Shown: positions 52,399 to 62,604, counted from the stretch's first letter. The stretch is DNA of 64,000 bases from Rhizobium etli 8C-3 (GCF_001908375.1 NZ_CP017242.1:366632-430631), one strand, 5' to 3'. The notes: a model not told the origin generated them from the letters alone. Program-made: numbers and translations.

Positions 52399-53061
52399 TT
52401 AAAGCTGTGCCGTCCAGTCGAAATCCCGTACGTAGAGGCCGATCGGATTGAGGCGGATGATCGCCTCGTCCTGCGGCGTGGTCAGCGTCACCGTCGCGAT
52501 CCCGCGGAACCGGTGCGTCCCCGTTTCCTTGCCCTTCCGATCCCTCTCGTACTCGGTCCAGTCGATCTGATAGGTCTCGTTCGACAGCGCCACGATGTTG
52601 TTCACCTCGATGGCGACCGTCGATGTCTTCGCCTTCTCGAATGGCGAATTGCCGCGGAACCAGGCGTTGATCTTCTGGGTCGACGGATCTGAGGTTCGCA
52701 GCAGCGCGTAGGTCCGGTCGATATATTGCTTCTGCACGACGGCATCCGGCGTGATCGAACGGAAGCTGGTGACGAAGTTGCCGAGCGTCGCGCGCACCAC
52801 GCGGGAATCGGCATATTCGATCTGCTCGGGAAAGCCGGCCGTGACCGCGGTTCCGAGCTTGTCGACCTCGACGATATAGGCCACTAGCTTAACCTGGGTG
52901 CTGAGATACATCGCATAGCCGAAGCCGATGACGGCCATGACCAGACCGAGCACACCAACGATGCGCCATGCGGCTGCGGCCTTCACATAGGAACCATAGC
53001 GTTCGCTCCATTCCTGGCGGGCGGCAACATACGGGTTTTCCGGGGCGCGGTTCGCTGCCAT
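52399..53061 (-). CDS. trbF: TrbF, VirB8-like core protein (220 aa)
   Basis: N-terminal membrane anchor ([20 protein letters not shown]) followed by a periplasmic VirB8/TrbF domain: [33 protein letters not shown] and [20 protein letters not shown]. It is a bitopic assembly factor of the inner-membrane complex. Confidence 0.95.
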   Translation of the reverse strand: MAANRAPENPYVAARQEWSERYGSYVKAAAAWRIVGVLGLVMAVIGFGYAMYLSTQVKLVAYIVEVDKLGTAVTAGFPEQIEYADSRVVRATLGNFVTSFRSITPDAVVQKQYIDRTYALLRTSDPSTQKINAWFRGNSPFEKAKTSTVAIEVNNIVALSNETYQIDWTEYERDRKGKETGTHRFRGIATVTLTTPQDEAIIRLNPIGLYVRDFDWTAQL

Positions 53062-53081
53062 TTATTCTTCCCTTGTCTCGA

Positions 53082-54263
53082 TTACGGTTTGTCGTTGCGT
53101 TCGGGAGGAGGCTTCGGTCCGCTATGACCGCTCCGCTGTTCATCGAGCTTGGCGTTTGCCAGACCGAGGATCGAACCCGCATAGGCGCCGGGAGACCCGA
53201 TCGCCTTATCCTTCGCCGCCGATCCCGTCGCTTGCGCGCCTGAACCGACGCCCGCGCCGATGCCACGAAGAGCGGCACCTGCGACCGAGGAACCCGCGGC
53301 GCGGGCGGCTTGAGCCGCTGCAAAGCCCGCGCCGGCGGCGCCAGCGGCAAGGAAGCCCGCCCCAGCTGCGAAAGACGCCGCTTGCCCGCCGTGGCGGATC
53401 GCTTCCATTCCGCCGGAGACCGATGCGCCCTGGACAACGCCCTGAATGATGCTCGGGACATACATGGCGATGATGAAGACCACGACGGAGATACCGGCTA
53501 TGGCCAAGGTCGTGACGAACTGATCGGACGAGGCAGTGGGCGCTTGGGCGAGGCCAAGCAGGACGTTCGATCCAATCTTGGCGATCATCACCAGGGCCAT
53601 GAGCTTCATGCCGACGCCGAAGGCATAGACGAGGTAGCGAACAGCAAAGTCTTTCGTGAAGGACGAACCGCCCAGTCCGAGCATGATCATGCCGGCGAGC
53701 AGGCCGACATACATTTCGACCATGACCGAGACGAAAATCGCTGCGACAAGTGAAAAGCAGATGACGACGACGCCCATTGCCAACACCGCCGCGATCGCCA
53801 GCGCATTGTCCTCGAATACACCGAACTGTGCTTGCTGCGAAATTTGCGCGGCGACCCGGATGCCGGCGTCGAACACTTCAGCGGGCGAGGCTGAACCGCC
53901 GCCGGCGCCGATCTGGAAAAGACTGTCGACCACGGCTCGCGAAAAGGTCGGACCCTGGTCGAGAACAAATGCGAAGAAACCGACGAACATGATCCGCCGC
54001 ACCAGCTCGGCGAACCAACTGTCCAGTGAGGCGGCCTGGATCGCGAGCCAGACGGCGGCAATGCCAATCTCGATTGCCGCAAGGATCCAGAAAAGGGACT
54101 TCGCGGCATCAATGATGGTGGTCTCCCACCCCTTCGCAGCGGTCGAGACCTGGTTTTCCAGTTCCGTGAGGACCTGTCCCTCCTGCGCGAGCGCGGGTAG
54201 GGCAAAGGCGATGCACAGAGGCCCTGCAATCAGAAATGAACGTGCAACGATTGCCTTCACCAT
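53082..54263 (-). CDS. trbL: TrbL, polytopic channel protein (393 aa)
   Basis: VirB6 homologue. After a signal-like segment come at least five membrane helices (SLFWILAAIEIGIAAVWLAI, ALAIAAVLAMGVVVICFSLV, SVMVEMYVGLLAGMIMLGLG). A long Gly/Ala-rich C-terminal region (about 265-350) and a charged tail follow. It overlaps trbK by 7 bp. Confidence 0.95.
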   Translation of the reverse strand: MVKAIVARSFLIAGPLCIAFALPALAQEGQVLTELENQVSTAAKGWETTIIDAAKSLFWILAAIEIGIAAVWLAIQAASLDSWFAELVRRIMFVGFFAFVLDQGPTFSRAVVDSLFQIGAGGGSASPAEVFDAGIRVAAQISQQAQFGVFEDNALAIAAVLAMGVVVICFSLVAAIFVSVMVEMYVGLLAGMIMLGLGGSSFTKDFAVRYLVYAFGVGMKLMALVMIAKIGSNVLLGLAQAPTASSDQFVTTLAIAGISVVVFIIAMYVPSIIQGVVQGASVSGGMEAIRHGGQAASFAAGAGFLAAGAAGAGFAAAQAARAAGSSVAGAALRGIGAGVGSGAQATGSAAKDKAIGSPGAYAGSILGLANAKLDEQRSGHSGPKPPPERNDKP

Positions 54264-54454
54264 CTCGGGCGCATCTCCTGACCGTCCTTGATTGGCGGCA
54301 GTTCCTTACCGGAGCCGGAGAAATTCTCGCGGGCGGCGCGCTGCTCGGTGAGGGCAGGTTTGCCGCCGTCTCTGGAAGTGATGACCAGCACAGTCGCTGC
54401 AGACGATACAGCGGCAACAGCGAGCAACAGGGCAACGAGGATGGCGCGGTTCAC
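54257..54454 (-). CDS. trbK: TrbK, entry-exclusion-type protein (65 aa)
   Basis: A short protein with one N-terminal hydrophobic segment (AILVALLLAVAAVSSAATVL) and the tail GSGKELPPIKDGQEMRPRW, as in Ti TrbK. RP4 TrbK is an entry-exclusion lipoprotein; here the hydrophobic segment lacks a lipobox Cys. Its end resembles that of TrbJ (EGQKMEPRW). It overlaps both neighbours. Confidence 0.9.
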   Translation of the reverse strand: MNRAILVALLLAVAAVSSAATVLVITSRDGGKPALTEQRAARENFSGSGKELPPIKDGQEMRPRW

Positions 54455-55254
54455 CAGCGAGGCTCCATTTTCTGACCCTCCGGAATACTCTTGACCTCGG
54501 CGTCAAAGAACGTCTCCCGCCGCGCTTGCGCCAGGTCCTCGTCGGTTTGCTCTGTTTGGAGCCACGTGCCCATCATCGTCATTTGCTGGGAGACTAGACC
54601 GCGCAGCTTCTGCATCTGGGCGACCTGCTGAGCGGCGATTTCGTGCCCGACCTGCAAGGCCTTCATCTGGCCGTCAGCCGTCTCGGACATCGACCGCAAC
54701 GAGGACATCGTATCCTCTTCGCTATCGAACTGGTCGGCCGTGAGGCTCGCCGCCTTCAGCGTGCCGGCGATCGTGTCGCGGTTGGTGTCCGACCAGGTTT
54801 GGTATGTCGAGGAGAAGCTCTCGGCATTCGGAAGATTGCTTTTGAGGTCGGCATAACTCTTAAACCGCTGCTGGAGCACATCGTCTGCGTTCCCCATCGA
54901 AAACGAAATGCTCTGGCCCTGATCTACGATGCTTCGGAGTTGATTGAGGTCGCTTTCGACCTGTCCCCAGACGTGGCTCGGAAGCTGCGCAGTATTCTGC
55001 AGCATGTTCTCGTAGATCTTCAGCTGGTTCTGGATCTGCTCGGCGAGCTGGTTGATCTGCGTGATCTGGTTCTGGATCTGCTCACCAGACTTTCCGACTA
55101 GCGAAATCAGCTCGCCGTTGTTGAGAACTTGCGTCCATTCAGTTGCAGCACCCGTGGCCGTGCCGGCATGGGTCGGTGCCACGGCGCCCATCGTCAGAGC
55201 GACGGCCGCCAGGCCGGCGGACCATTTATTCGAAGTTAAGCAGCGATGCGGCAT
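54451..55254 (-). CDS. trbJ: TrbJ, VirB5-like periplasmic protein (267 aa)
   Basis: Start ATG 55254 gives a signal peptide (AGLAAVALTMGAVAPTHAG). The mature protein is helical and Gln-rich, with coiled-coil blocks GEQIQNQITQINQLAEQIQN and QVAQMQKLRGLVSQQMTMMG. It is the minor pilus component family (TrbJ/VirB5). It overlaps the trbE end by 29 bp. Confidence 0.93.
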   Translation of the reverse strand: MPHRCLTSNKWSAGLAAVALTMGAVAPTHAGTATGAATEWTQVLNNGELISLVGKSGEQIQNQITQINQLAEQIQNQLKIYENMLQNTAQLPSHVWGQVESDLNQLRSIVDQGQSISFSMGNADDVLQQRFKSYADLKSNLPNAESFSSTYQTWSDTNRDTIAGTLKAASLTADQFDSEEDTMSSLRSMSETADGQMKALQVGHEIAAQQVAQMQKLRGLVSQQMTMMGTWLQTEQTDEDLAQARRETFFDAEVKSIPEGQKMEPRW

Positions 55255-57682
55255 CCTGGACCCCTCTCGTCTGTAGCCAATGGATCGGCCAGTCGAGGCC
55301 ATGTTCGGATCTGAGCGCGCGGATCCTCTTGAGATCATCCTTGCCGGACGCGCCGACGAAGCTGAGTGCTGCCGGGCCGAGTGACATGTCGAAGAGACGC
55401 CGGCCTTCGGGAGTGGCGACGTAGTATTCGCGCTTTGGGATCGAGTTAGAGACGATCTCGATCTGACGGTCGTTGAAGCCGATCCGCTCGTAGAATTCCC
55501 GCGTCCCTGGCTCACGGGCGGCGGTGTTTGGAAGGCAAATCTTGGTCGGGCAGGATTCCTTCAGCACGTCGATAATCCCGGACCGTTCAGCATCCGAGAT
55601 CGACTGGGTGGCGAGAACGACTGCGCAATTCGCCTTGCGCAACACCTTCAGCCATTCTCGAATTTTGCTGCGAAAGACAGGATGGCCGAGCATCAGCCAG
55701 GCCTCGTCGAGGACGATCAGGCTCGGTGACCCATCGAGACGCTTCTCGATCCGGCGAAACAGGTAGGTCAGGACCGGCACGAGATTGCGCTCACCCATGC
55801 TCATGAGCTGCTCAATCTCGAAAGTCTGGAAGGCGCCAAGCGACAGACCATCCTCCTCTGCGTCGAGGAGCTGACCCATCGGCCCGTCGACCGTGTAGTA
55901 ATGGAGTGCGTCCTTGATCTCGCGCATCTGCACGCCGCTCACGAAATCCGAAAGCGAGCGACCGGCCGCGCTGGCCATCAGGCCAACCTGACGCGAGATG
56001 GCGTTGCGATGGTCGGGCGTGATGGTGACCCCCTGTAGGCCGACCAGCATCTCGATCCATTCCGTCGCCCAGGCCCGATCAGCGTCGCTTTTAACGTAGG
56101 CTAGAGGGCAGAAGGCCAGCGCCCTCCCCTCTTCCGCGTTGTCTCCGCCGATCTCATAGTGATTACCGCCCGCGGCAAGCGTCAGTGGCAGAAGCGAGCT
56201 TCCCTTGTCGAACGCAAAGATCTGCGCGCTTTCGTATCGGCGAAACTGTGCAGCAATCAGCGCCAGGAGTGTCGACTTGCCGGAACCGGTCGGGCCGAAG
56301 ATCAGCGTGTGGCCGACATCATCGACATGCAGGTTGAGCCGGAACGGTGTCGAGCCACTCGCAACCTGCATCAGCGGCGGCGAGTTCGATGGATAGAATG
56401 GGCATGGCGCGATCGTGTTTCCCGACCAGACCGAGTTGAGTGGGATCAGATCGGCGAGATTGCTGGTGTTGATCAGTGGCTCGCGAATGTTGCAATACCA
56501 GTTGCCCGGCAGACTACCGAGAAAGGCGTCGGTGGCGTTGAGCGTTTCAATTCGTGCCCCAAAGCCCTCTGCCTGGATCAGCCGGCGGATTGCCTCCGCC
56601 TTCTCCTGCAGCGCTTCGCGATCGTGATCAAACAGTACGACGACCGGCGTGTAATAGCCATAAGCAACCAGCTGCGACGAGGCCTGCGCAATAGCATCCT
56701 CGGTCTCGGTCACCATCGTCATCGCGTCTTGGTCAACCGATCTGCTCTGCGTCTGAAACAGCTGGTCGAAGAATGGCCGGACCTTCTGTTGCCATTTCTT
56801 GCGCGTGCGTTCGAGCTTCGCCCTAGCTTCCTCAGCATCGAGAAAGATGAAGCGCGATGACCACCGATAGGTGAGCGGCATCAGGTCAAGGCTGTTCAGA
56901 ATGCCCGGCCAGCTTTCGGCCGGCAGACCGTCGATCGCCACGACACCAAGGAACCGGCTCTCGATCTTCGGCGTCAGTCCGTGCTCAAGCTCGGCAGTCG
57001 CGATCCAATCGAGATACATGGGAACATCCGGAAGCCGGATCGGATGGCTCTCGCCGGTGATGCAGAAGCGGACGAACTGAAGCAGCTCGTCATAGCGGGC
57101 AATCCGCTCCCCTCCCCTCTCGACCGTTTCGCGGGTTTCCATTCGCCGGACCGATAGCGTGTTCGCAAAATACTGCTCGATCTCTCGGACGGCGTTCTTA
57201 AAAATGAAGAGCACTTTGTCCGCATAGGACTTCTTGCGGCTTTCCTCGTCCGAGTAGACGTATTTGCTGAGCGCGGTCTTTTTGGACTCGAGAGGCCGGT
57301 AGGTCAGAATCAGTGCGTGCTTGCTCTCGAAATGTCCCTGTTCGCGTGCGAAATGCGCCCTGCGCTCGGCATCGATCGCGCGGGTGACCGGGTCGGGAAA
57401 ATGGCAATGGTCTTCTGAGGGATAGTCGACCGTCGGAATGCGGATGGCCTCGACCTGGATCATCCAGCCGCTTCCAAGTCGCGACAGGATCGCATTGATC
57501 TGCCGCGACAGCTCGTTGCGTTCGAGGTCGGTCGCACTTTCGGAATCCGGGCCGGCAAAGTACCAACCCGCCATCAGGCTTCCATCCTTCAACAGGAGGA
57601 CACCATTGTCGACGAGGCCGGCGTATGGAACGAGATCGGCGAAGGATGGACCCGTTGCCCGGAAGCGTTTGAGAGCTACCAT
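55226..57682 (-). CDS. trbE: TrbE, VirB4-type ATPase (818 aa)
   Basis: The energising ATPase of the mating channel. N-terminal CagE/TrbE region (LVPYAGLVDNGVLLLKDGSL), then the P-loop NTPase with Walker A TLIFGPTGSGKSTLLALIAA, Walker B SLIVLDEAWLMLGHPVF and the ATQS box VLATQSISDAERS. Length agrees with the Ti protein. Confidence 0.95.
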   Translation of the reverse strand: MVALKRFRATGPSFADLVPYAGLVDNGVLLLKDGSLMAGWYFAGPDSESATDLERNELSRQINAILSRLGSGWMIQVEAIRIPTVDYPSEDHCHFPDPVTRAIDAERRAHFAREQGHFESKHALILTYRPLESKKTALSKYVYSDEESRKKSYADKVLFIFKNAVREIEQYFANTLSVRRMETRETVERGGERIARYDELLQFVRFCITGESHPIRLPDVPMYLDWIATAELEHGLTPKIESRFLGVVAIDGLPAESWPGILNSLDLMPLTYRWSSRFIFLDAEEARAKLERTRKKWQQKVRPFFDQLFQTQSRSVDQDAMTMVTETEDAIAQASSQLVAYGYYTPVVVLFDHDREALQEKAEAIRRLIQAEGFGARIETLNATDAFLGSLPGNWYCNIREPLINTSNLADLIPLNSVWSGNTIAPCPFYPSNSPPLMQVASGSTPFRLNLHVDDVGHTLIFGPTGSGKSTLLALIAAQFRRYESAQIFAFDKGSSLLPLTLAAGGNHYEIGGDNAEEGRALAFCPLAYVKSDADRAWATEWIEMLVGLQGVTITPDHRNAISRQVGLMASAAGRSLSDFVSGVQMREIKDALHYYTVDGPMGQLLDAEEDGLSLGAFQTFEIEQLMSMGERNLVPVLTYLFRRIEKRLDGSPSLIVLDEAWLMLGHPVFRSKIREWLKVLRKANCAVVLATQSISDAERSGIIDVLKESCPTKICLPNTAAREPGTREFYERIGFNDRQIEIVSNSIPKREYYVATPEGRRLFDMSLGPAALSFVGASGKDDLKRIRALRSEHGLDWPIHWLQTRGVQDAASLLNFE

Positions 57683-57692
57683 GGCCGTCTCC

Positions 57693-57992
57693 TCAGTACC
57701 GCCGCCACGGCGAGGTGGTCGCCTTATAGGTCGGCTTGTAGGAAATGTGCCGCACGTAGACCTGTCGCATGAGCGGATCGGACTTCGCCATCATCCTCAG
57801 CGCCCCGACGATCACGATCCAGACGGCGACACCGAAGAGCGCCGAATAGACCGTGAGGACGACGAAGATCAGTATCACCGCTGCAAGACCCGTGATCAGC
57901 ACCAGCTCCCTATCCGCGCCCATCAGCAGATTCGGACGAGACAGAGCGCGGTGAATGCGGTTGCGCCGCAAGCCGGACAGGGATTCAGCCAT
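57693..57992 (-). CDS. trbD: TrbD, VirB3-like membrane protein (99 aa)
   Basis: It begins with charged residues ([20 protein letters not shown]) and has two close membrane segments ([40 protein letters not shown]), the VirB3/TrbD pattern. It lies 10 bp upstream of trbE and overlaps trbC by 8 bp. It assists TrbE function at the inner membrane. Confidence 0.92.
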   Translation of the reverse strand: MAESLSGLRRNRIHRALSRPNLLMGADRELVLITGLAAVILIFVVLTVYSALFGVAVWIVIVGALRMMAKSDPLMRQVYVRHISYKPTYKATTSPWRRY

Positions 57993-58365
57993 GAGTCCCC
58001 TCCCCTTCTCCGTTTGAACCAGTTGACGTGATCTGCTCGTCAGTCAGCCCGATCGAAGCGCCGGTCGCGCCGAATAGGCCGACGATGGTGGTGGCGCCGA
58101 GGAGGATGCCGGCGACCAGAACGACATAGACAAGTCGCCGCGCGAAATCGTTCAGCTCCCCGCCAAAGATCAGCATCCCACCGGCAATGGCGACGGCCGC
58201 AAGCGCGATGTAACCGGCAACCGGGCCAGTGATCGATTCCTGAATTTGCTCGAGTGGTCCCTCCCACGGAAGGCTGCCGCCGGAACTGGCCATCGCCGGC
58301 GTTACAGATGCAAGGCTCGGCACTACAATGAGCGCGATGGCGATGAGTGCATATTTACGCGACAT
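57985..58365 (-). CDS. trbC: TrbC pilin (126 aa)
   Basis: Start ATG 58365 ([20 protein letters not shown]) gives a signal peptide ending near PAMASSGG. Two hydrophobic helices follow ([40 protein letters not shown]), as in VirB2/TrbC. The propilin is matured and probably cyclised by TraF. It overlaps trbB by 11 bp. Confidence 0.93.
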   Translation of the reverse strand: MSRKYALIAIALIVVPSLASVTPAMASSGGSLPWEGPLEQIQESITGPVAGYIALAAVAIAGGMLIFGGELNDFARRLVYVVLVAGILLGATTIVGLFGATGASIGLTDEQITSTGSNGEGEGTHG

Positions 58366-59332
58366 GGCGCGCCTCCTGTTCTTCCGTGAGCTGGTCGGAT
58401 TCGATCTCGTACTGGCCGCCCGCGAACCGCTCGACGTGGATGACGTCTCGAACACGCCGCCCGCGCGGCGTCCGCTCGATCGAGATGACCAGGTCGACGG
58501 CCTCCCCGATCACCTCATGCATCGGTTGCTGGCTCGCTTCGGCGGTCAGTTGTTCAAGGCGACGCAGCGCCGACATGGCGGTGTTCGAGTGGATGGTCGC
58601 CACCCCGCCCGGATGGCCGGTGTTCCAGGCCTTGAGCAATGTAAGGGCGGCGCCGTCGCGGACTTCGCCCACGACGATCCGATCGGGACGCAACCGCATG
58701 GTGCTCTTGAGGAGCCGCGCCATGTCGATCGTATCGCTGGTGTGCAGGAGAACGGCGTTCTCTGCCGCGCACTGAATTTCCGCGGTGTCTTCAAGAATAA
58801 CGAGCCGATCCTCCGGCGTCGATTTGACGATCTCGGCGATGACGGCGTTCGCAAGCGTCGTCTTGCCCGAACCGGTCCCCCCGGAAATGATGATGTTCAG
58901 CCTGGAGGAAATTGCGCTGCGGATCGTCGAGGCCTGATATTCGGTCATCACGTCTGCACGGACATAATCCCCGAGCGGAATGAGGCGGGAGGCGCGGCGC
59001 CGAATGGTAAAGGCAGGTCTGGCGACGACGGGAGGCAACAGACCCTCGAAGCGGTGGCCGCCGATTGGCAACTCACCGGAGATGATCGGTTGTTCCGTGT
59101 CGACCTCGGACTGGAGCGCATGCGCCACGGTTCCGATCACCATTTCTGCAGTAGCAGAGGACATTTCTCCGGCGGGCGCGATGCCGTGGCCGAGCCGTTC
59201 GATGAAGAGCTTTCCGTCCGGATTGAGCATGATTTCGACGACATTCACGTCATCCAGAGCAACGCAGAGCTGATCGCCGAGCGCCTCCTGAAGTTTGCGG
59301 ACAAGGCGGGGATGAGAGCGAAGCTGGTTCAC
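58355..59332 (-). CDS. trbB: TrbB, VirB11-type secretion ATPase (325 aa)
   Basis: Start GTG 59332 follows AAGGAGA and gives [20 protein letters not shown]. Hexameric traffic ATPase with Walker [19 protein letters not shown], the Asp box [13 protein letters not shown], Walker [18 protein letters not shown] and the His box [14 protein letters not shown]. First trb gene after traI. Confidence 0.95.
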   Translation of the reverse strand: MNQLRSHPRLVRKLQEALGDQLCVALDDVNVVEIMLNPDGKLFIERLGHGIAPAGEMSSATAEMVIGTVAHALQSEVDTEQPIISGELPIGGHRFEGLLPPVVARPAFTIRRRASRLIPLGDYVRADVMTEYQASTIRSAISSRLNIIISGGTGSGKTTLANAVIAEIVKSTPEDRLVILEDTAEIQCAAENAVLLHTSDTIDMARLLKSTMRLRPDRIVVGEVRDGAALTLLKAWNTGHPGGVATIHSNTAMSALRRLEQLTAEASQQPMHEVIGEAVDLVISIERTPRGRRVRDVIHVERFAGGQYEIESDQLTEEQEARHVA

Positions 59333-59351
59333 GGATTTCTCCTTACGCTGC

Positions 59352-59966
59352 CTAGCTGAGAGGGAAGAGTTCAGAACGGTAGTTGGAAGGGCGGAGCCTT
59401 TGGAATGCGTCCGCATTCGCGGGCAGTGTGCCCGCTACGGCCATCGTCACGCCGATCTTCCTGGGCTCACCCAAACGATGCAGCGGCCACCCAACGCGAG
59501 CGAGAATCCGCTCGAACCGGAGATCGGTCACAGTGACAATCTCGGTGTAGCCATTCGCCATGCACCATTCGATGATGCCGGCGAACATGGTCAGCGTCGC
59601 CTCATGGACTGAGCCGCCTCCCCTTCCATCCACGAGGCTCGTATCAACGCAGAAGCGTGAACTCTCGATCATGAAACGATGGGCCTTCAATCCCTCCTTC
59701 GGGAGAAGCGAGGAGAAGACGTCCGACACCATGGTTGGGCCAAGTGCAGGAAGGAGCCTGGCGCATCCTGCCACCTGGTCGCTGTCCGACACGGCAATGA
59801 TGTAAGTTGGCTGAAGTGCATCGAACGCGTCTGCTTCCCGGCCGTCGAATACATCGACTTCCCAACCGAGCCGATCGGAAAATACCTGAGCTCGAAGCTT
59901 GTGATGTGCTTCGAGAAGTTGTGGTTCCGGTATGCCCTGTCGTGCCGAAATCGCGACTACCTGCAT
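59352..59966 (-). CDS. traI: TraI, acyl-homoserine-lactone synthase (204 aa)
   Basis: LuxI-family enzyme making the TraR signal from S-adenosylmethionine and acyl-ACP. Conserved residues are present: Arg, Phe and Trp in KLRAQVFSDRLGWEVDVFDG, Arg in VAGCARLLPALGPTM, and the ESSRF segment (Glu and Arg). Start ATG 59966 follows GGAGAAAAAC. It leads the trb operon; a candidate tra box lies about 60 bp upstream, giving positive feedback. Confidence 0.92.
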   Translation of the reverse strand: MQVVAISARQGIPEPQLLEAHHKLRAQVFSDRLGWEVDVFDGREADAFDALQPTYIIAVSDSDQVAGCARLLPALGPTMVSDVFSSLLPKEGLKAHRFMIESSRFCVDTSLVDGRGGGSVHEATLTMFAGIIEWCMANGYTEIVTVTDLRFERILARVGWPLHRLGEPRKIGVTMAVAGTLPANADAFQRLRPSNYRSELFPLS

Positions 59967-60025
59967 GTTTTTCTCCGTCGTTTAGGTCTGCGGGGAAATG
60001 AGCACGGATCAGAATCGCTGGGCAG

Positions 60026-60041
60026 TTGTAGAATCCGACAA
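60026..60041 (-). promoter_or_regulatory. candidate tra box upstream of traI
   Basis: TTGTAGAATCCGACAA is a 16-bp dyad (TTGT...ACAA, with symmetric G and A/T positions inside). It resembles the 15-bp sequence at 60113 and 40832. It lies 60 bp before the traI ATG, the right place for activation by TraR. Confidence 0.6.
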
Positions 60042-60112
60042 GGTAGCTCGAGGTGAATCGGGTGTTGCGGTGTAGAAGGGATTACTGACGTCGCCCGACG
60101 GCTAGCTTGGAT

Positions 60113-60128
60113 TTGTAGGATTCACAGG
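60113..60128 (+). promoter_or_regulatory. candidate tra box on the repA side
   Basis: TTGTAGGATTCACAGG; its first 15 bases equal the reverse complement of 40832-40846. It lies about 210 bp upstream of the repA start. In Ti plasmids TraR sites in this gap raise repABC expression and copy number. Confidence 0.6.
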
Positions 60129-60229
60129 AGAACAATTCGGGATCATGAAGCCGGGTGTGTTTGGCTAACCCTCAGAGTGGAAAAACAAAAATCCGAAAAG
60201 CCACTTGTCGGTTCGTTCAGGAACTTGGG

Positions 60230-60251
60230 TTTTGTTAACCTTTTGTTAACC
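60230..60251 (+). repeat. tandem TTTTGTTAACC repeat upstream of repA
   Basis: Two adjacent 11-base copies in an AT-rich stretch, each with the palindrome GTTAAC. It is a candidate RepA/RepB operator or part of the repA promoter, about 90 bp before the ATG. The rest of 59967-60339 contains no ORF. Confidence 0.45.
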
Positions 60252-60339
60252 CTAAACTTCTGGACCGGTCGAGAGAATCGTGTTCTATCTTTGGCGGGCA
60301 ATGGCCGGTAAACCGGCACGAAGCCGCCAAGAGGGAAAG

Positions 60340-61563
60340 ATGGCGATAGCACAACGGGTAGAATCGGTGGTTGCTTCCAAGGAAGATGCTGGCAGCAAGA
60401 TCACGCGCCATGCGGGCCTCCTGTCTCAGCAATTGCAGCAGCTTCGAACGCGCATGTATCCGCCGAAGTCGGAAAAGACTTTGCGGCAGTTCCTTACCAA
60501 CGAAGTATCCAAGCTGACGTCGATACCAGATTCGACCTTGAAACTGATGTCCAGCGAAGGGCGCGGTCCGAGCCCGAGCAGGCTCGAAAACAATCATCGC
60601 GTCTATACCCTCGCGCAGATCAACGAACTGCGTGAACTCTTCGCAAAACAGAAACCTGCTGATGCACTGCGCTTCCTTCCCCGCCGGCGGGAGGGAGAGC
60701 ATTTGCAGGTTGTCGCGATCGCGAATTTCAAGGGCGGCAGTGCCAAGACGACAACCAGCGTGCATCTTGCGCATTATCTTGCCCTCCATGGCTATCGGGT
60801 TCTTGCCCTGGACCTTGATCCGCAAGCCTCCCTTTCTGCCTTGTTTGGCGCACAGCCTGAGGTCGATGTGGGAGCGAACGAGACGATCTACGCAGCCTTG
60901 CGATACGACGAAGGCGCTCGGCGCCCAATACGCGACATTATCCGCAAGACCTATTTCGACGGCGTCGATCTCATCCCCGGCAATCTTGAGGTTATGGAGT
61001 ATGAGCACGAGACGCCTCGTGTTCTGGCGAACAAATCCAGCTCAGGGGCGATTTTTTTCGAGCGGCTGAAACTCGCTCTCGCTGAAGTGGAGGAAGACTA
61101 CGATGTTGTTATCCTCGACACGCCGCCGTCGCTTGGGTTCTTGACCCTGAGCGCGATCTACGCTGCGACGAGCATGATTATCACGGTCCATCCGGCGATG
61201 CTGGACGTGGCCTCTATGAGCCAGTTTCTGCTCATGATGGGAGACCTGATCAGTGTTCTCAACGAAAGCGGAGCTCAGCTCGATCAGGACTTCATTCGTT
61301 ATCTGGTAACGCGACATGATCCGAATGACGCACCCCAGTCGCAGGTGGTTGCCATGATGCGCCACCTCTTCGGAACAGACGTGCTGCTTCCGACGGCAAT
61401 CGAGAGCACCGCGGTCGAAGCCGCCGGGCTGGCCAAGCGATCGATCTATGAACTCGAAATGGGGCAGATCGGACGTGATACCCACAAGCGAGCACGAGAG
61501 GCAGTCGATGCCGTGAACGAGGCCATTGTTCGCCTGATCAACACGAGCTGGGGGCGTGAATGA
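60340..61563 (+). CDS. repA: RepA, ParA-type partition ATPase (407 aa)
   Basis: ATG 60340 (MAIAQRVESVVASKEDAGSK) follows GAGGGAAAG. An N-terminal HTH-like region is followed by the deviant Walker A box IANFKGGSAKTTTSVHLAHY, LALDLDPQASLSALFG and DVVILDTPPSLGFLTLSAIY. It segregates the plasmid with RepB and represses the operon. The repB ATG overlaps its stop (61560-61563). Confidence 0.95.
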   Translation: MAIAQRVESVVASKEDAGSKITRHAGLLSQQLQQLRTRMYPPKSEKTLRQFLTNEVSKLTSIPDSTLKLMSSEGRGPSPSRLENNHRVYTLAQINELRELFAKQKPADALRFLPRRREGEHLQVVAIANFKGGSAKTTTSVHLAHYLALHGYRVLALDLDPQASLSALFGAQPEVDVGANETIYAALRYDEGARRPIRDIIRKTYFDGVDLIPGNLEVMEYEHETPRVLANKSSSGAIFFERLKLALAEVEEDYDVVILDTPPSLGFLTLSAIYAATSMIITVHPAMLDVASMSQFLLMMGDLISVLNESGAQLDQDFIRYLVTRHDPNDAPQSQVVAMMRHLFGTDVLLPTAIESTAVEAAGLAKRSIYELEMGQIGRDTHKRAREAVDAVNEAIVRLINTSWGRE

Positions 61564-62594
61564 GCAAATCCCCCCGCAAGTCTATTGTCGCAAGCTTCGG
61601 ACTGCTTTCCGCGGAGTTGGAAAGTGATCAGGCTGCGGATCAGCAGCAGCCGTCAGTGTCCCCCGCGCCGTCTGCCGGCAATCGCGTCGGAGCTGGCGTG
61701 ATCGGAGCGGCCCATCGAGCCATCGATGACATCCGGACGGAGCGAGATCGTTTGAAGGCTCTCCTCGAGGCGGGAGGCGGTTCGGTTCGAGATATGGATC
61801 CGTCGCTCATTGACCCCTCCCCCTACCCGGACAGGCTGCCTGACGACGACGCAGGCGACTTCGAGGCGTTCAAGCGTTCGATCGAGACGGATGGACAGAA
61901 GGTGCCCATTCAGATCCGGAAACATCCGTTATCACCTGGCCGCTACCAGGTGGTCTATGGCCATCGGCGCTGGCTTGCTGCCAAGCAACTTGGCCTGCCC
62001 GTCCGCGCGATCGAGGTCGAGATTTCCGATGTCGATCTTGTTGTCGCGCAGGGTATCGAAAATGCCAGCCGTCAGGACCTGACATGGATCGAGCGCGCCT
62101 TGTTTGCTTTCCGCATGGATGAAGCCGGAATCAAACCGCGGGACATCTACGCAGCGCTTTCTATCGAGGACGCGGAACTGGCTCGGATGCGAAGCGTCTA
62201 TCGATCCGTCCCTGCCGACGTCATTGAAGCTATCGGGCGGGCGCCAAAGATTGGTCGTCCACGCTGGCTTGATTTGGCCAAGATGGTTGCGGGCGACTCA
62301 GGAACGCTCGACGCCCTACGGGCGGCGCTGGTTAAGAAGGGGGATGTGGCTGAGACCTCCGATCAAAGATTTCAGCGTGTGTTGAACGCCATCAAGCCAG
62401 CATCGACCGGTCGCCGGGAGCCAAGCCCGATTACTGACAAGGGCGGGACAAAGCTCGGCGTCTTGTTGATGTCCTCGAAAGAGGTTCGAATTTCGGCCGA
62501 GGGTTCACTCGGGATCGAGTTTTTGAAGTTTGTTGAGGCGGAGATCCCAGCGCTTACGGAGCGCTTTGCCCGCCTAAGACACGAAAAACCCTGA
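61560..62594 (+). CDS. repB: RepB, ParB-type centromere-binding protein (344 aa)
   Basis: ParB/Spo0J family. The nuclease-like ParB domain has VPIQIRKHPLSPGRYQVVYG and HRRWLAAKQLGLPVRAIEVE, then VAQGIENASRQDLTWIERAL leads into the HTH. A C-terminal RepB dimerisation region follows. It is translationally coupled to repA and should bind parS sites for partition. Confidence 0.95.
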   Translation: MSKSPRKSIVASFGLLSAELESDQAADQQQPSVSPAPSAGNRVGAGVIGAAHRAIDDIRTERDRLKALLEAGGGSVRDMDPSLIDPSPYPDRLPDDDAGDFEAFKRSIETDGQKVPIQIRKHPLSPGRYQVVYGHRRWLAAKQLGLPVRAIEVEISDVDLVVAQGIENASRQDLTWIERALFAFRMDEAGIKPRDIYAALSIEDAELARMRSVYRSVPADVIEAIGRAPKIGRPRWLDLAKMVAGDSGTLDALRAALVKKGDVAETSDQRFQRVLNAIKPASTGRREPSPITDKGGTKLGVLLMSSKEVRISAEGSLGIEFLKFVEAEIPALTERFARLRHEKP

Positions 62595-62604
62595 CAGCTG
62601 TCAG
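62591..62604. promoter_or_regulatory. palindrome overlapping the repB stop, candidate parS
   Basis: CTGACAGCTGTCAG is a perfect 14-bp palindrome with an AGCT centre, a feature of rhizobial repABC centromere-like sites. It overlaps the repB stop codon and could also act as a hairpin before the repB-repC gap. Confidence 0.4.

Noticed and set aside
58328..59359. 343-codon plus-strand ORF over trbB
   Set aside because: Antisense shadow of trbB, with no natural protein features.
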